Counted from the first letter of the stretch, positions 53,237 to 62,713 are shown. The stretch: 64,000 nt of DNA from JAKVCB01 sp963578605 (GCA_963578605.1 CAUZEA010000018.1:1-64000), one strand, 5' to 3'. The notes: generated from the letters alone by a model not told the origin. Translations and numbers: made by a program.

Positions 53237-54178
53237 ATGGGAAATCGGCCAATTGTACCGCAAAATTCAATTTGTCTGCTGGGAGCGTTTTTGTGGCTGG
53301 CCATGACCCCTGCCGCGCTGGCACAGGAGAGTAAAGATATTACGCTCAAAACCAAGGATGGTGTCAATCTGGCGATCACCTACTACCCCAGCGCCGGCAA
53401 AGAGCACGCATTGCCTGTTGTGATTCTACACGATCAGCAGGATTCACGTGTTGCTTATGATTCGATTGCTCGGAAATTACAGCAGCCCCAAGGAGAAGAT
53501 GGTGAGTCGTTTGCTGTCGTCACCGTCGATCTGCGCGGCCATGGCGGCAGTACGAAACAGAAGTTGCCTGATGGGACTACCCGCGAACTTGACGCCGCAA
53601 AACTAAAAAAATATGACTTTGAAGCGATGGTTAGGTATGACATGGAGGCGGTACGCACGTTCTTGGTTGATAAGAACGATAAAAGTGAAATCAACTTGAA
53701 CGAGCTTTCGATTATTGGCGTTGGACTGGGAGCCAGTGTCGGAACAATTTGGGCATCCCATGATTGGGCGGTTCCGCCGCTTACCGTTGGAAAGCAGGGC
53801 CAGGATGTCAAAGCACTCGTGTTGGTCTCTCCGAGGTGGAAGAATAAGGGTCTCCTTATCCAACAGGCTTTTCGGCAACCGGGAGTGAAAAAGGAAGTAG
53901 CTTTGATACTGATTTACGGCCGCGATAACTCCAAAGTGCGATCAGACGTCCGCCGCATCAAGAAACAGGTCGAAAAATACCATCCCGAGCCGGAATCAAG
54001 TGACGGCAAGCCCAACGACCTCGCCGGACTTGGCGTGCCTACCAGCCTGCAAGGTGGTAAGTTGCTACAGGAGGTCGGTATCAGGGATAAAGTCGTGCAA
54101 AGAATTGCCGATTTTCTGAACCTGCACGTGGCTCAGGAGAACCATGAGTGGCTTAAGAGACGCAATCGAATTCCGTGA
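53237..54178 (+). CDS. Exported alpha/beta-hydrolase-like protein, nucleophile lost
   Basis: A 313-residue protein. The Sec signal peptide is about residues 1-29 (ICLLGAFLWLAMTPAALA), with a predicted site at ALAQE. The alpha/beta-hydrolase start is VNLAITYYPSAG and LPVVILHD; VVTVDLRGHGGS at about 94-105 is typical. The nucleophile elbow should be GxSxG but reads IIGVGLGAS at 159-167, with Gly163 in place of Ser. Catalysis by the usual mechanism is therefore unlikely. A scaffold or binding role is more probable. The frame is open to 52940; the start was chosen by the signal peptide. It ends 4 bases from the convergent LysM-like gene. Confidence 0.78.
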   Translation: MGNRPIVPQNSICLLGAFLWLAMTPAALAQESKDITLKTKDGVNLAITYYPSAGKEHALPVVILHDQQDSRVAYDSIARKLQQPQGEDGESFAVVTVDLRGHGGSTKQKLPDGTTRELDAAKLKKYDFEAMVRYDMEAVRTFLVDKNDKSEINLNELSIIGVGLGASVGTIWASHDWAVPPLTVGKQGQDVKALVLVSPRWKNKGLLIQQAFRQPGVKKEVALILIYGRDNSKVRSDVRRIKKQVEKYHPEPESSDGKPNDLAGLGVPTSLQGGKLLQEVGIRDKVVQRIADFLNLHVAQENHEWLKRRNRIP

Positions 54179-54182
54179 GCGA

Positions 54183-55400
54183 TTAATTCCCGCGGGTATT
54201 GTCACCTGTTTTGATCGGTACAGGACGTAGTAGCTGTGCTTGCGGTCTTGATCGCGGCGCCATGACTGCGCGAACCGTTATCAATTCTTGTTCCTCTCCG
54301 ATCACAACCAAGGAGCTTTGAAGAACTGTTGTACGTTCTGATGAAATTCGTGGCGCTGTGGCCTGTTGCAGGTCGGGTATTTTCAAAACTGCGCCAATCG
54401 GTAACAACTCCGGGTCTCGGAGCGAGTCGCGATTGAGTTTAAAAATCTCCCAATCACGGTGCGGGTCATCCAGGTAACGCGAGGCTAGTTTTTTCAGGGA
54501 GTCGCTGTCTACCACGATGTGTGTTCGCGGCGCTAGTCGATCTTTGCTGACCGTTGTCCCCATTACCGCTGATTGTGCCGAAAAGAAGTTCGCTGCAGAA
54601 ACGTTCCCGTTAGAAAATATCGGTTCCAAATCCTCCAAAAACCGCATCGAGGGATTTGTGCTCGCATAAACCGGCCCCACTTTACTGCGCGATTCGAAAC
54701 TACGCGATTCGAAGTGGTCGTTCATGGAGTCCACCGAAGATGGTGTTTCAAGACCCCTGATCGTCCTGCTGAGTTGGGATGGCCTGGTATCAGCAGAGGT
54801 TTCCCCTGGGGGCTCCGCTGTGGTTTGTCGCACACCAGCGACCGCAGCCAAGGGACGGGGAAACAACCCCGGTTCGAGGGGCGGAGGAGTCGGCACCACT
54901 GGCTGGTTGCCTGGAAACTTCCTAGTTGCTGGGGGCCTTGCCGGCTGAAATGAAACTGGTAGCGCCGAGTTTTGGGTGGTGTAAAACTTCGCGGTTGCGG
55001 CTGTCGGAGAGCTTGTTTGTTTAGGCATCTGCACTGCGGTTAGTTCCACGTCGTGGTGGGGTTTTATGTTCCCGACACGGATTGTCGGCTGATTGGTTGT
55101 TGGAGCAAGCCACTGGGGTTTTGGCTGCCGAAGCTGCCCGCTCGTTTGCACAGCAGCTTGGTTGAAACCTGGGCCCAAGGATGACAGGCCTGCCGTGAGT
55201 TCTCCCCGATTTCGACCGTCGTCCCGCAGCTGGAGCGGTCCCATCGGGTGTTGGTCAATGACCGTTGATCTGGTAGTCCCACCAGCGGTTAAAGGATGGT
55301 GGGTAGAGATTTTTGAATCGGGTGCACCAAACAGAGTGGCCAGTCCAAAACCAGCTGTAATGGTTACCGATCCCCAGAAGAGTTTAGTCAGTTCGTTCAC
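54183..55400 (-). CDS. LysM-like domain protein
   Basis: A 405-residue protein. It starts with GTG (MNELTKLFWGSVTITAGFGL) and GAGGTG lies 5 bases upstream, a good site. The N-terminal hydrophobic segment is a signal anchor. A long Pro/Thr/Gln-rich region (about 30-290) has a small FESRSFESRS duplication. A LysM-like domain lies near 310-370: THIVVDSDSLKKLASRYLDD, PHRDWEIFKLNRDSLRDPEL and LPIGAVLKIPD. The LysM fold binds glycans; here it may link to peptidoglycan. The final 40 residues are polar. It converges with the hydrolase gene. Confidence 0.72.
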   Translation of the reverse strand: MNELTKLFWGSVTITAGFGLATLFGAPDSKISTHHPLTAGGTTRSTVIDQHPMGPLQLRDDGRNRGELTAGLSSLGPGFNQAAVQTSGQLRQPKPQWLAPTTNQPTIRVGNIKPHHDVELTAVQMPKQTSSPTAATAKFYTTQNSALPVSFQPARPPATRKFPGNQPVVPTPPPLEPGLFPRPLAAVAGVRQTTAEPPGETSADTRPSQLSRTIRGLETPSSVDSMNDHFESRSFESRSKVGPVYASTNPSMRFLEDLEPIFSNGNVSAANFFSAQSAVMGTTVSKDRLAPRTHIVVDSDSLKKLASRYLDDPHRDWEIFKLNRDSLRDPELLPIGAVLKIPDLQQATAPRISSERTTVLQSSLVVIGEEQELITVRAVMAPRSRPQAQLLRPVPIKTGDNTRGN

Positions 55401-55746
55401 GGAACACCTCAACCACGTTAGCGACAAATCGACTGGCGAGTGGTCCGCCGAGCGTTTATCGAACCTGTTTGTGAATCGTCCGTGAACGTACCTTGACCGT
55501 GCAAATCCAGCGCGGCCTTGTCCAGTCTCTTGTTTCGTCACCTGGACCGTTGTGAGATCGGTAATCTAAAGTCGTAGTTGCGAAGTTTCGAAAGAAAAAG
55601 GCCGGTTGACACCATGCCGGTGAGTACGACGATCTGGCAAAGTTTGCGGGCCGGCTAAGCGCAAAGGAGAACGTGGTTAGCTGACACGCCTGGTGAAGCC
55701 TGTTTCCCAACAGGTGGGGTGCGATCGGTTGCCGGACAAACCAACG
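55401..55746. other. Intergenic region upstream of the LysM-like gene
   Basis: There are 346 bases between the secDF stop and the GTG start of the LysM-like gene, both on the minus strand. No domain-bearing frame, tRNA or classical terminator is visible. GCCTG and CAGGT give a weak inverted repeat near 55693. Confidence 0.45.
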
Positions 55747-58700
55747 TCACTTGGAACTGGCGGTCGCAGTCTTGCCGCGGATACCGCTCATTGCCAATAA
55801 AGTGGGTGAGGCAACAAAGATCGAACTATAGGTTCCCACGATCACGCCGACGACCAGGGCAAAGGCGAAGCCATGGATACCAGCTCCTCCCGCGAAGTAC
55901 AGGATCAGCACAACCACCAGCGTTGTCAGCGAAGTCAACAAGGTACGGCTAAGAGTTTGGTTAATGCTGATATTGATCATGTCGGCGGTCAGTTGGGAGC
56001 TTTTGCCGCGAACTTCGCGAATGCGATCGAATACCACAATCGTGTCATTGAGCGAATAGCCGATAATGGTCAGGAACGCAGCCACAATCGGCAGGCTGAT
56101 CTGAAATGCATCGATTTGCAGCGCATCGGCTACGGTTGGAATGCCGCTCACGACATAAATACTGAGGGCAATCATACCCAGTGTCACGAGTACGTCGTGC
56201 ACGAGGGCCACAACAGCGGCCAGCCCAAAGATGACTTTCTGGAAGCGTATCCAGAGATATCCAATGATGCCCAGGAGACTGACGAGGATGGCATAAGCTG
56301 CCAGCACTTGCATATCACCAGCAACCTTTCCACCAATCTTACTGGCCAGGGGAAACATGGGCTGACTTCCCATCGATTCGGCAAGCTGATCGAAAACCTC
56401 CTGGGCAGCTTTTGTGTCGAGCCCCAGGCGCACGTTCCATTGTTTGAATTGCGCTGAACTACCTGGTTGGTAGCCAGGTGTGGAGAGTTCCGGTTCGGTC
56501 CCTTTATCGTCGTTGTTTTCGAGGGCTTCGGTAATGCGACCCACCAGTGCATCGTGGCCGATACCTGAATCGCGTTCGTACCCGTCACCTTCATTAATGG
56601 ATACGGTGGCCTGCGTCACTGTGAAACCATCTTCCTCGACTTCTTGTAGTTCCCCGATTTTGATTGCATAGGTTTTCAATCGATCGCCGAAGGTTTTAGT
56701 CAGGATATCTTCAACTTCGGTGACCGAATCAAGATTTGTATTGACGGTAAAATGCCGCTTCGTTTCGCCCCGCTCGACGACAAGCAGGTTTTTGTCTCTG
56801 AGGTCGGTTTTTTCGAGTTCCGCGCGTAAATCGCCAACATTCATGAGATAATCTTCGTTGAGGACCATCGTGACCGAGGTTCCGCCGGTAAAGTCAATAT
56901 TCAGGATTCCCTCACCTCTTTGAGCCACACCGACCAGTCCGATGATGATCAGAATGGCTGAGATTGCGCCAGCCACATAGCGCTTGCCAATGAAATCGAA
57001 CTCGGTGTGTCCGATGATGCGGCTCATCTTGAGTTTGGTAATCCAGCGGCGACGTTCGGCGATATCGAAGACAACGCGTGAGCAGAAGATGGCTGTATAC
57101 ATACTCATGATGATGCCAAGAATAAGCGTCACGGCGAAACCTTTGATTTGATCGGTACCAATCGCATAGAGCACGATCCCGGTAATGAGCGTGGTTAGGT
57201 TCGCATCGACAATGGTTGTAGTTGCCCGCGCAAAACCGTTACGAATTGCCATCCGGAGGGCAGCCCCTCGCTTTAGTTCTTCGCGAATTCTTTCAAAGAT
57301 GAGTACATTGGCGTCGACCGACATACCAACCGTCAGCACAAGACCCGCCAGGCCAGGCAAGGTAAATGCGGCGTGAATCAGCACCATCACCCCCAGCACG
57401 AGAGAGAGGTTTGTAATCAGCGCAAGACAGGCGACAATCCCGGCAAACCGGTAATAAAAGGCAATAAAGATCAGGATAGCTGCCAGCGAGACAACGATTG
57501 CCATGCGCCCCTTCTCCACCGTCTCGGCACCCAACGTGGAACTAATGATTTCCTCGCTGATAGGGTCGGGATTTAAAGCCGCGGGCAGGCTGCCAGCATC
57601 GAGGATGCTAATCGTGAAATCGACCTCATCTTCGGTCATGGCCCCGCCACTGATCTGTCCCTGGCCAGTGATTTTCTCACGAATGCTTGGTGCCGAGAGG
57701 AGCCGTTTGTCGAGCACAATGCCCAGGTAACGCTGAGCGCCGGTACTTGGATTCGGTTTGTTTTCGCCAGTCAGTCGACCAAATCGCCGGGCACCTTGAC
57801 TGTTGAACGAGAAGCCTACGGCCGGGCCTCCTTTTTGGTCAAAGTCCTTGAAAGCCCGCTGTAGATATTCTCCCGTAACGTTGTACGGATCGCGCAGGAC
57901 CAGAGCCTCGGGGCGGTCGCCAGCCATCCGTTTCTGGACGCGATCGTCTGGCTGGTCAAATGGGCCAAATTCTGCTTTGGCATAGGGAACCCATTCCGCA
58001 ACGACCTGCCCGTTTAGTTCGACGAGTTTTTGTTCTGGCGGTATGGAATGTGCCTGTTCGATGATGTTTTGATCACGCTCGCCCCAACGAGGATCCGCCG
58101 TAATCCGAAACTCAAGCTGGCCGAGACTGGTGATGCGGCGCTTCACGAACTTCAGATCATCTTGACCAGTCCGGGGAATGATGATCTCGATCGCCGTTCC
58201 ATATGGGCGAATGGTGACTTCTTTGGTACCTGCCGGATCGACCCGCTGCTTGAGGGCATCGGTCAAACGGCGGACCAACTCACGACTTGGGCCTCGTTGG
58301 TTGGTACCCTGCTGAACTTCGCCATCCGCAGGTGCTATCTCTTCTTCCGCCGCTGAGGTGTCGGCCAATTCGTAAATCAAGGTGATCCCGCCCGCCAGAT
58401 CAGGACCGAATTTAACTTCCCCAAAGTAGAGGATGATTCCTGAGGCAGTTACCGTCATCAGCACGAGGCTGATTTTCCATCCATATTCGGGCATGCTGAC
58501 TTGCCTGGCAAACCAATTACCGATCAACAGGGGAAAGACGAAGAGCCCCACCAGCAAACATCCAATGACCGGGGCCGACACACCTCCGGAAGGAGCCGCA
58601 GTGGCGCTATCGGCGACTTCAACAAGGGTATCACTCTCAGCCGTCTCGCGATTTTCCTTTTCAGCAGAGGACTCCGCGGTGGTTGCATCCTTGGTTGCAT

Positions 58701-58908
58701 TCGCGCTCGCGGGCGTCGTCGTTATAGAACCGTCGCCTGCCGGTTTTGTGGCGGCAGAATCCTCTGGACGCGCGGTAAGTTCCTGGGCATGTGCAGTAGT
58801 ACCACCAGGCCCCGTACCGACATCCAACCCACCAGAGGTCAGGCTAGATGCGAGAAGGAAGGTCAGAAAAGTAACTGTGTACTTCTTGCTCATTGTCGAT
58901 TGGTCCAT
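55747..58908 (-). CDS. secDF: Fused SecD-SecF protein translocase
   Basis: A fused SecD-SecF of 1053 residues that uses the proton-motive force to pull exported proteins through SecYEG. An N-terminal signal-like helix (TVTFLTFLLASSLTSGG) and an Ala/Thr/Glu-rich exported stretch of about 75 residues precede SecD. SecD landmarks are KFGPDLAGGITLIYEL, RRFGRLTGENKP, and VLTVGMSVDANVLIFERIRE. SecF landmarks are LNIDFTGGTSVTMVL, IGYSLNDTIVVFDRIREVRG and LTTLVVVLILYFAGG. The Asp residues that carry protons (GMSVDAN and SLNDTI) are present. Start codons at 58908 or 58893 are both possible; neither has a good ribosome binding site. It lies 100 bases after yajC. Confidence 0.93.
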   Translation of the reverse strand: MDQSTMSKKYTVTFLTFLLASSLTSGGLDVGTGPGGTTAHAQELTARPEDSAATKPAGDGSITTTPASANATKDATTAESSAEKENRETAESDTLVEVADSATAAPSGGVSAPVIGCLLVGLFVFPLLIGNWFARQVSMPEYGWKISLVLMTVTASGIILYFGEVKFGPDLAGGITLIYELADTSAAEEEIAPADGEVQQGTNQRGPSRELVRRLTDALKQRVDPAGTKEVTIRPYGTAIEIIIPRTGQDDLKFVKRRITSLGQLEFRITADPRWGERDQNIIEQAHSIPPEQKLVELNGQVVAEWVPYAKAEFGPFDQPDDRVQKRMAGDRPEALVLRDPYNVTGEYLQRAFKDFDQKGGPAVGFSFNSQGARRFGRLTGENKPNPSTGAQRYLGIVLDKRLLSAPSIREKITGQGQISGGAMTEDEVDFTISILDAGSLPAALNPDPISEEIISSTLGAETVEKGRMAIVVSLAAILIFIAFYYRFAGIVACLALITNLSLVLGVMVLIHAAFTLPGLAGLVLTVGMSVDANVLIFERIREELKRGAALRMAIRNGFARATTTIVDANLTTLITGIVLYAIGTDQIKGFAVTLILGIIMSMYTAIFCSRVVFDIAERRRWITKLKMSRIIGHTEFDFIGKRYVAGAISAILIIIGLVGVAQRGEGILNIDFTGGTSVTMVLNEDYLMNVGDLRAELEKTDLRDKNLLVVERGETKRHFTVNTNLDSVTEVEDILTKTFGDRLKTYAIKIGELQEVEEDGFTVTQATVSINEGDGYERDSGIGHDALVGRITEALENNDDKGTEPELSTPGYQPGSSAQFKQWNVRLGLDTKAAQEVFDQLAESMGSQPMFPLASKIGGKVAGDMQVLAAYAILVSLLGIIGYLWIRFQKVIFGLAAVVALVHDVLVTLGMIALSIYVVSGIPTVADALQIDAFQISLPIVAAFLTIIGYSLNDTIVVFDRIREVRGKSSQLTADMINISINQTLSRTLLTSLTTLVVVLILYFAGGAGIHGFAFALVVGVIVGTYSSIFVASPTLLAMSGIRGKTATASSK

Positions 58909-59008
58909 TTTGTCGGCATCAAGAAAGGGTTCGTGAGTGGGTAGCGCTCTTTTGCACGAATGGTGCATTCAGAGAACCGCTCACATCAAGTATTTTGCTC
59001 AAAGATTT

Positions 59009-59371
59009 TTATGTCTTCGTCTTTTGATCGGCATCGTTTGGATCGTCGTCCGACAGCACCTGCGCGATGGCCGATCGGCCTACACGGATTTTCGTTCCCG
59101 TCGAATCATCAATGCGAACGGTTACCATATCTTGGTCACGCCGGATGCCGGTCACCATGCCATGAATACCACCGGTTGTAATGACATGATCATTTTCTTT
59201 CATGTTATTCAGTTTTTGCTTCAGAGCGTTCCGTCTTCGCTTTTCGGGTGCCCAGAGGAGGAAGTACCCCAAAACCATGATCAGCACCAATGGCATGAAA
59301 GTCCGCAACAAGGCAGAGGGATCGCCTTCCTGGGCCAGTAAAGCCATTACCAGCAAGTTTTCTGTCAACAC
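59009..59371 (-). CDS. yajC: YajC, Sec translocase accessory subunit
   Basis: A 120-residue small membrane protein that associates with SecDF. One transmembrane helix (RTFMPLVLIMVLGYFLLWAP) is followed by KRRRNALKQKLNNMKENDHV and ITTGGIHGMVTGIRRDQDMV, then VRIDDSTGTKIRVGRSAIAQ. All are typical YajC. The GTG at 59371 (MLTENLLVMALLAQEG) and the ATG at 59347 are both possible. It lies between tgt and secDF, the classical order. Confidence 0.92.
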   Translation of the reverse strand: MLTENLLVMALLAQEGDPSALLRTFMPLVLIMVLGYFLLWAPEKRRRNALKQKLNNMKENDHVITTGGIHGMVTGIRRDQDMVTVRIDDSTGTKIRVGRSAIAQVLSDDDPNDADQKTKT

Positions 59372-59403
59372 GTTGCGCCTGGGGGGAAAGTTGGTATCGG
59401 GAT

Positions 59404-59443
59404 GAACAGAGGCCCGGCACGCAACCGCGCCGGGCCTCTGTTC
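59404..59443. promoter_or_regulatory. 15-bp perfect hairpin between tgt and yajC
   Basis: GAACAGAGGCCCGGC at 59404 pairs perfectly with its complement ending at 59443 across a 10-base loop. There is no T-run on either strand, so it is not a classical terminator. On the minus strand it lies 151 bases after the tgt stop and 33 before the yajC start. It could be an RNA-processing or attenuation site, or a factor-independent terminator lacking the tail. Confidence 0.7.
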
Positions 59444-59594
59444 TGCGGAACCGTGATCGCCATCATACGATAGAGCGGCGCAACCCGACAAGGCCGGACA
59501 GTGCAAACGTCACAAGCCACTGGGGGGATGAAAATGTCCCATGGAACGTAGCGGCGACGTCCCCAATTCGGTTTTGGTGGCCAGACTTGCGAGT

Positions 59595-60746
59595 TCACGC
59601 GTCGGCTGGCTCACACCCGCCACTGGCCAATTCGGGTCTCGCTCCTCGATTCCAACCCGATAACCGGGCTGCATGGAAAGCCGCAAACATGTCCTGCTCG
59701 ATGGCGTCACGAGCCGCGGACATGAGCCGCTGGTAATAAGTCAAGTTGTGGATCGAGAGCAGGATAGGTCCCAGCATTTCGCCAGCCTGGAAAAGGTGCC
59801 GCAAATATCCCCGGCTGTGCCGGCAGGCAGGGCAGGGGCAGTCCGCCTCCAGGGGTGCCTCATCACGGGTATAGCATTGGTTTCGCAGGCGGAGTGGGCC
59901 CTCGTCGGTAAATGCCAGGGCGTTACGTCCGTTTCTGGTAGGTATGACACAATCGAACAGGTCGATGCCGCGGGCAATCGCCTCCAGTAAATCGAGCGGA
60001 CGACCCACACCCATGAGATAGCGAGGGTGATTCGTTGGAAGTTGTGGCACCGTGAAATCGAGCGCTCGAACCATTGCTGCTGGCGGTTCACCAACGCTAA
60101 GACCGCCAATTGCGTAACCCGGGAAGTCAAGCTTTACGAGTTCCTGGGCCGACTCTTGCCGCAGTTCCGGATCGAGGCCACCCTGAACAATTGCGAATAT
60201 TGCCTGGTTACTTCGAGTTTGGGCTTGCTGGCAACGCTCGGCCCAGCGAAGACTTCGCCGCATCGCATCGGCGACAACCGCGCGCTCGGCTGGCAGTGCG
60301 ACGACGTGATCCAGCTGCATCGCTATGTCACTGCCCAGGGCTGCTTGAATGGCGATCGCCCGTTCCGGTGTAAGCTCCATGGCGGTACCGTCGATGTGAG
60401 AACAAAACCGCACTCCTGTTTCTTCGGTCTGTGCTCGATCGGCCAGGCTATAGACTTGAAAGCCACCGCTATCGGTGAGGATCGGCCCATCCCAGCCAAA
60501 GAATGTATGCAAGCCACCCAAATCGGTGATCACGTCCTCGCCTGGACGCAAGGCGAGGTGGTACGTGTTGCCGAGAATCATCTGGGCCCCGGTTGCCCGG
60601 AGTTGATCGACGGTAACACCCTTGACAGTGCCTTGCGTTCCCACGGGCATGAAGGCAGGGGTTTGAACAGACCCGTGCGGGGTTTGGAACATTCCCCGAC
60701 GTGCAGCAGAACCGGCATCGGTTCGCAACAACTCGTAGTGGAACAT
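59595..60746 (-). CDS. tgt: tRNA-guanine transglycosylase (Tgt)
   Basis: Exchanges guanine 34 for preQ1 in queuosine-type tRNAs. The 383-residue enzyme has FMPVGTQGTVKGV, GANTYHLALRPGED-like GNTYHLALRPGEDVI, ILTDSGGFQVYSLA (catalytic Asp), FSHIDGT-like FCSHIDGTAMELT, and QLDHVVALP. The second Asp is in GIDLFDCVIPTRNGRN. The Zn ligands are CPCPACRHSRGYLRHLF. All are intact. The ATG at 60746 (MFHYELLRTD) is chosen; upstream residues include SPHHPDSKIENRN and are not family-like. It heads the yajC-secDF block. Confidence 0.95.
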   Translation of the reverse strand: MFHYELLRTDAGSAARRGMFQTPHGSVQTPAFMPVGTQGTVKGVTVDQLRATGAQMILGNTYHLALRPGEDVITDLGGLHTFFGWDGPILTDSGGFQVYSLADRAQTEETGVRFCSHIDGTAMELTPERAIAIQAALGSDIAMQLDHVVALPAERAVVADAMRRSLRWAERCQQAQTRSNQAIFAIVQGGLDPELRQESAQELVKLDFPGYAIGGLSVGEPPAAMVRALDFTVPQLPTNHPRYLMGVGRPLDLLEAIARGIDLFDCVIPTRNGRNALAFTDEGPLRLRNQCYTRDEAPLEADCPCPACRHSRGYLRHLFQAGEMLGPILLSIHNLTYYQRLMSAARDAIEQDMFAAFHAARLSGWNRGARPELASGGCEPADA

Positions 60747-60898
60747 TGGGTGTGCCGAGTTTCGATTCTCAATTTTGGAATCTGGATGATGGGGGGATTC
60801 TGGATGATCGGGTGGCACACTCGTCCCCCATTCCGCAGCCGACTGCTGAACGTCAATCAACGGCCCCAGTTCGCCTGATCGCCGCGCAGTTTCAGGGC

Positions 60899-62224
60899 TC
60901 AATCGCCGCGGAGCTTGAGGCTTTGGATCGTAAGCTTTTCACGGATCTCGTTCAGGCTGGTCACACCGAAATTCTTGCATTCCAGCAAGTCGTCGCCGGT
61001 GCGACGGACCAGCTCGCCGATGGTTGAGAGCCCCAGGCGGACCATGCACTTGCGTGCCCGTACCGAGAGGTTCAGATCGGAGATGGGACGTTCGAGCATG
61101 GCTCGTTCGTCGGGCGAAAGCTCTTCGGGATTGTAGGCAGGTTCTTCTTCGCGTTTTTGGGCGGCGAACTGCCCGAGTTCTAATCCTTTTCCTTGCAGCA
61201 TTTCGCGGATTTCGACCAGCGATGTTTCACCAAAGTTCTTACTCGAAAGCAACTCCTGTTCGGTGGTTACGGTAAGATCGCCGAGGGTCATAACGCCAAT
61301 TTTCTGCAAACAGTTGCGGCTGCGTACCGAGAGTTCGAAATCGGTGACGGGGATCGCCAGAATCTGCTGCAAGCGATCTTGTTGCCGCCGTGCGTCCTCA
61401 TCGTAAAACATGTCACTAGAGGCATCTGCATCGCGGAAAAAAAGTCTTGCTCGTGTATGATTGGGGAATACGTCGAGAATGCGTTGGTAGCACTGTTTGG
61501 CCTTTTCGAATTCCTGAAAGTCTTCGTAAAGAACTCCCAGATTCAAAAGTGTACCCACGTGCGTTGGGAATTGTGCGGCAGCTCGCTCGTATAGATCTCG
61601 CGCATAATTGTCGTTGCCATTGCGGTCGTTTTCCAACGCCAGTCCGAACAAGGCACCGGCATGATTACCGTCGGCCGCGACTGCCCGTTCCAATAGCGCG
61701 ACGACTTCCTGGGGATTGGTCCCCAGCATCTGTACGTTTGCCGCCCGTTCATAAAGGTACTGGGCCGTTTGTTCCACCGCTCCCGAAAGTGAATTCAGTA
61801 CTTCCAGGGCGCGGTCGAGTTCACCCATGTGGCGGAGTGCCTCTGCCTTGGCCAGGGAAATGATGTCGTGGTCATAACCGGCCTTTCCAGCCGATTCGTA
61901 GGCAGAAAGTGCCTCGGAATATTGATCGAGTGTCAGGTGGGCCTTGCCGAGGAAAAAATTGGTCAGCGCGCCACCATCGGAATGCCTTAACGTTTGAATC
62001 GCCTCGGTATAGGAACCGAGTAAATATTGGCACACCCCTAATCGTGCCGACATCGCGGGGCTGCGGGTTTCTTGGGCTTTCAGTTCCTGAACGGCTTCGC
62101 GTAGTTCACGGTGGTTGGCGGGATTCTGCGAGAGCGCCGCCGTGATCTGTTCAAGTTCCCGGGGCCCAAAAGCACTGGTGGACAGGACGATTTGCTTGAT
62201 ACTGGATTCAAAACCTATAGACAT
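60899..62224 (-). CDS. TPR protein with two RNAP alpha-CTD-like domains
   Basis: A 441-residue soluble protein. The N-terminal 20-280 is tetratricopeptide-like (LGVCQYLLGSYTEAIQTLRH, YERAANVQMLGTNPQEVVAL, YARDLYERAAAQFPTHVGTL). Two helix-hairpin-helix domains like the RNA polymerase alpha C-terminal domain follow. Domain one (about 290-350) has ELSVRSRNCLQKIGVMTLGD and SKNFGETSLVEI. Domain two (about 380-440) has LSVRARKCMVRLGLSTIGEL and CKNFGVTSLNEI. Compared with E. coli alpha, the Arg265 and Asn268 positions are R/N in domain one and R/K in domain two; Lys298 is Thr in both. The fold could bind DNA or a sigma/activator. The role is unknown. The real rpoA is not in this window. Confidence 0.85.
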   Translation of the reverse strand: MSIGFESSIKQIVLSTSAFGPRELEQITAALSQNPANHRELREAVQELKAQETRSPAMSARLGVCQYLLGSYTEAIQTLRHSDGGALTNFFLGKAHLTLDQYSEALSAYESAGKAGYDHDIISLAKAEALRHMGELDRALEVLNSLSGAVEQTAQYLYERAANVQMLGTNPQEVVALLERAVAADGNHAGALFGLALENDRNGNDNYARDLYERAAAQFPTHVGTLLNLGVLYEDFQEFEKAKQCYQRILDVFPNHTRARLFFRDADASSDMFYDEDARRQQDRLQQILAIPVTDFELSVRSRNCLQKIGVMTLGDLTVTTEQELLSSKNFGETSLVEIREMLQGKGLELGQFAAQKREEEPAYNPEELSPDERAMLERPISDLNLSVRARKCMVRLGLSTIGELVRRTGDDLLECKNFGVTSLNEIREKLTIQSLKLRGD

Positions 62225-62368
62225 GCTTCGAAGACTCCGCTCGTTCGTAAATCACTCAAATGATAGAGACTGCTTGTTCAGGTGTGGGTCGCAAAGCCAC
62301 CCACAAGTGAAAAGTATGGCGAACAGTACTTCACCCCCGATTCCACGGCCTGCCGGTTGTCGACCAAG

Positions 62369-62442
62369 GGCCAGCGGGGGGAGTCGAACCCCCAACCCCC
62401 GCATTACGAATGCGGTGCTCTGCCGATTGAAGCTACGCTGGC
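62369..62442 (-). tRNA. tRNA-Thr, anticodon CGT
   Basis: The minus strand folds into a cloverleaf. The acceptor GCCAGCG pairs with CGCTGGC. A D-arm begins GCTTCAATCGGCAGAGC. The anticodon stem CCGCA/TGCGG encloses TTCGTAA (anticodon CGT, reading ACG). The T-arm is GGGGGTTCGACTCCCCC. CCA is not encoded; the bases after the discriminator are CTT. It lies 145 bases upstream of the TPR/alpha-CTD gene. Confidence 0.93.
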
Positions 62443-62713
62443 GAGCATCAGTAACTTTTTATTCCACTTGCACTTACGCGTCGGCGCCAAGGAGTTCGCC
62501 TGCCAGTTTACCCGGTTATTCGCAGCATGCCCAGCTTGTTGCGGCATATTCCGAGGCGAATTCGTTGGCACCTCGGACCGGCAAACCCGTGATTTTAGCT
62601 TGGCGAAGGCAGGATCGCAATCGCACCCCCGCAGTAAAATTGGGCCTCCATCGCCCGCTGTGGCACTGTCAGGACGATTCCATATCGCCTCCACACCCCT
62701 GGTCGAATCGGAA

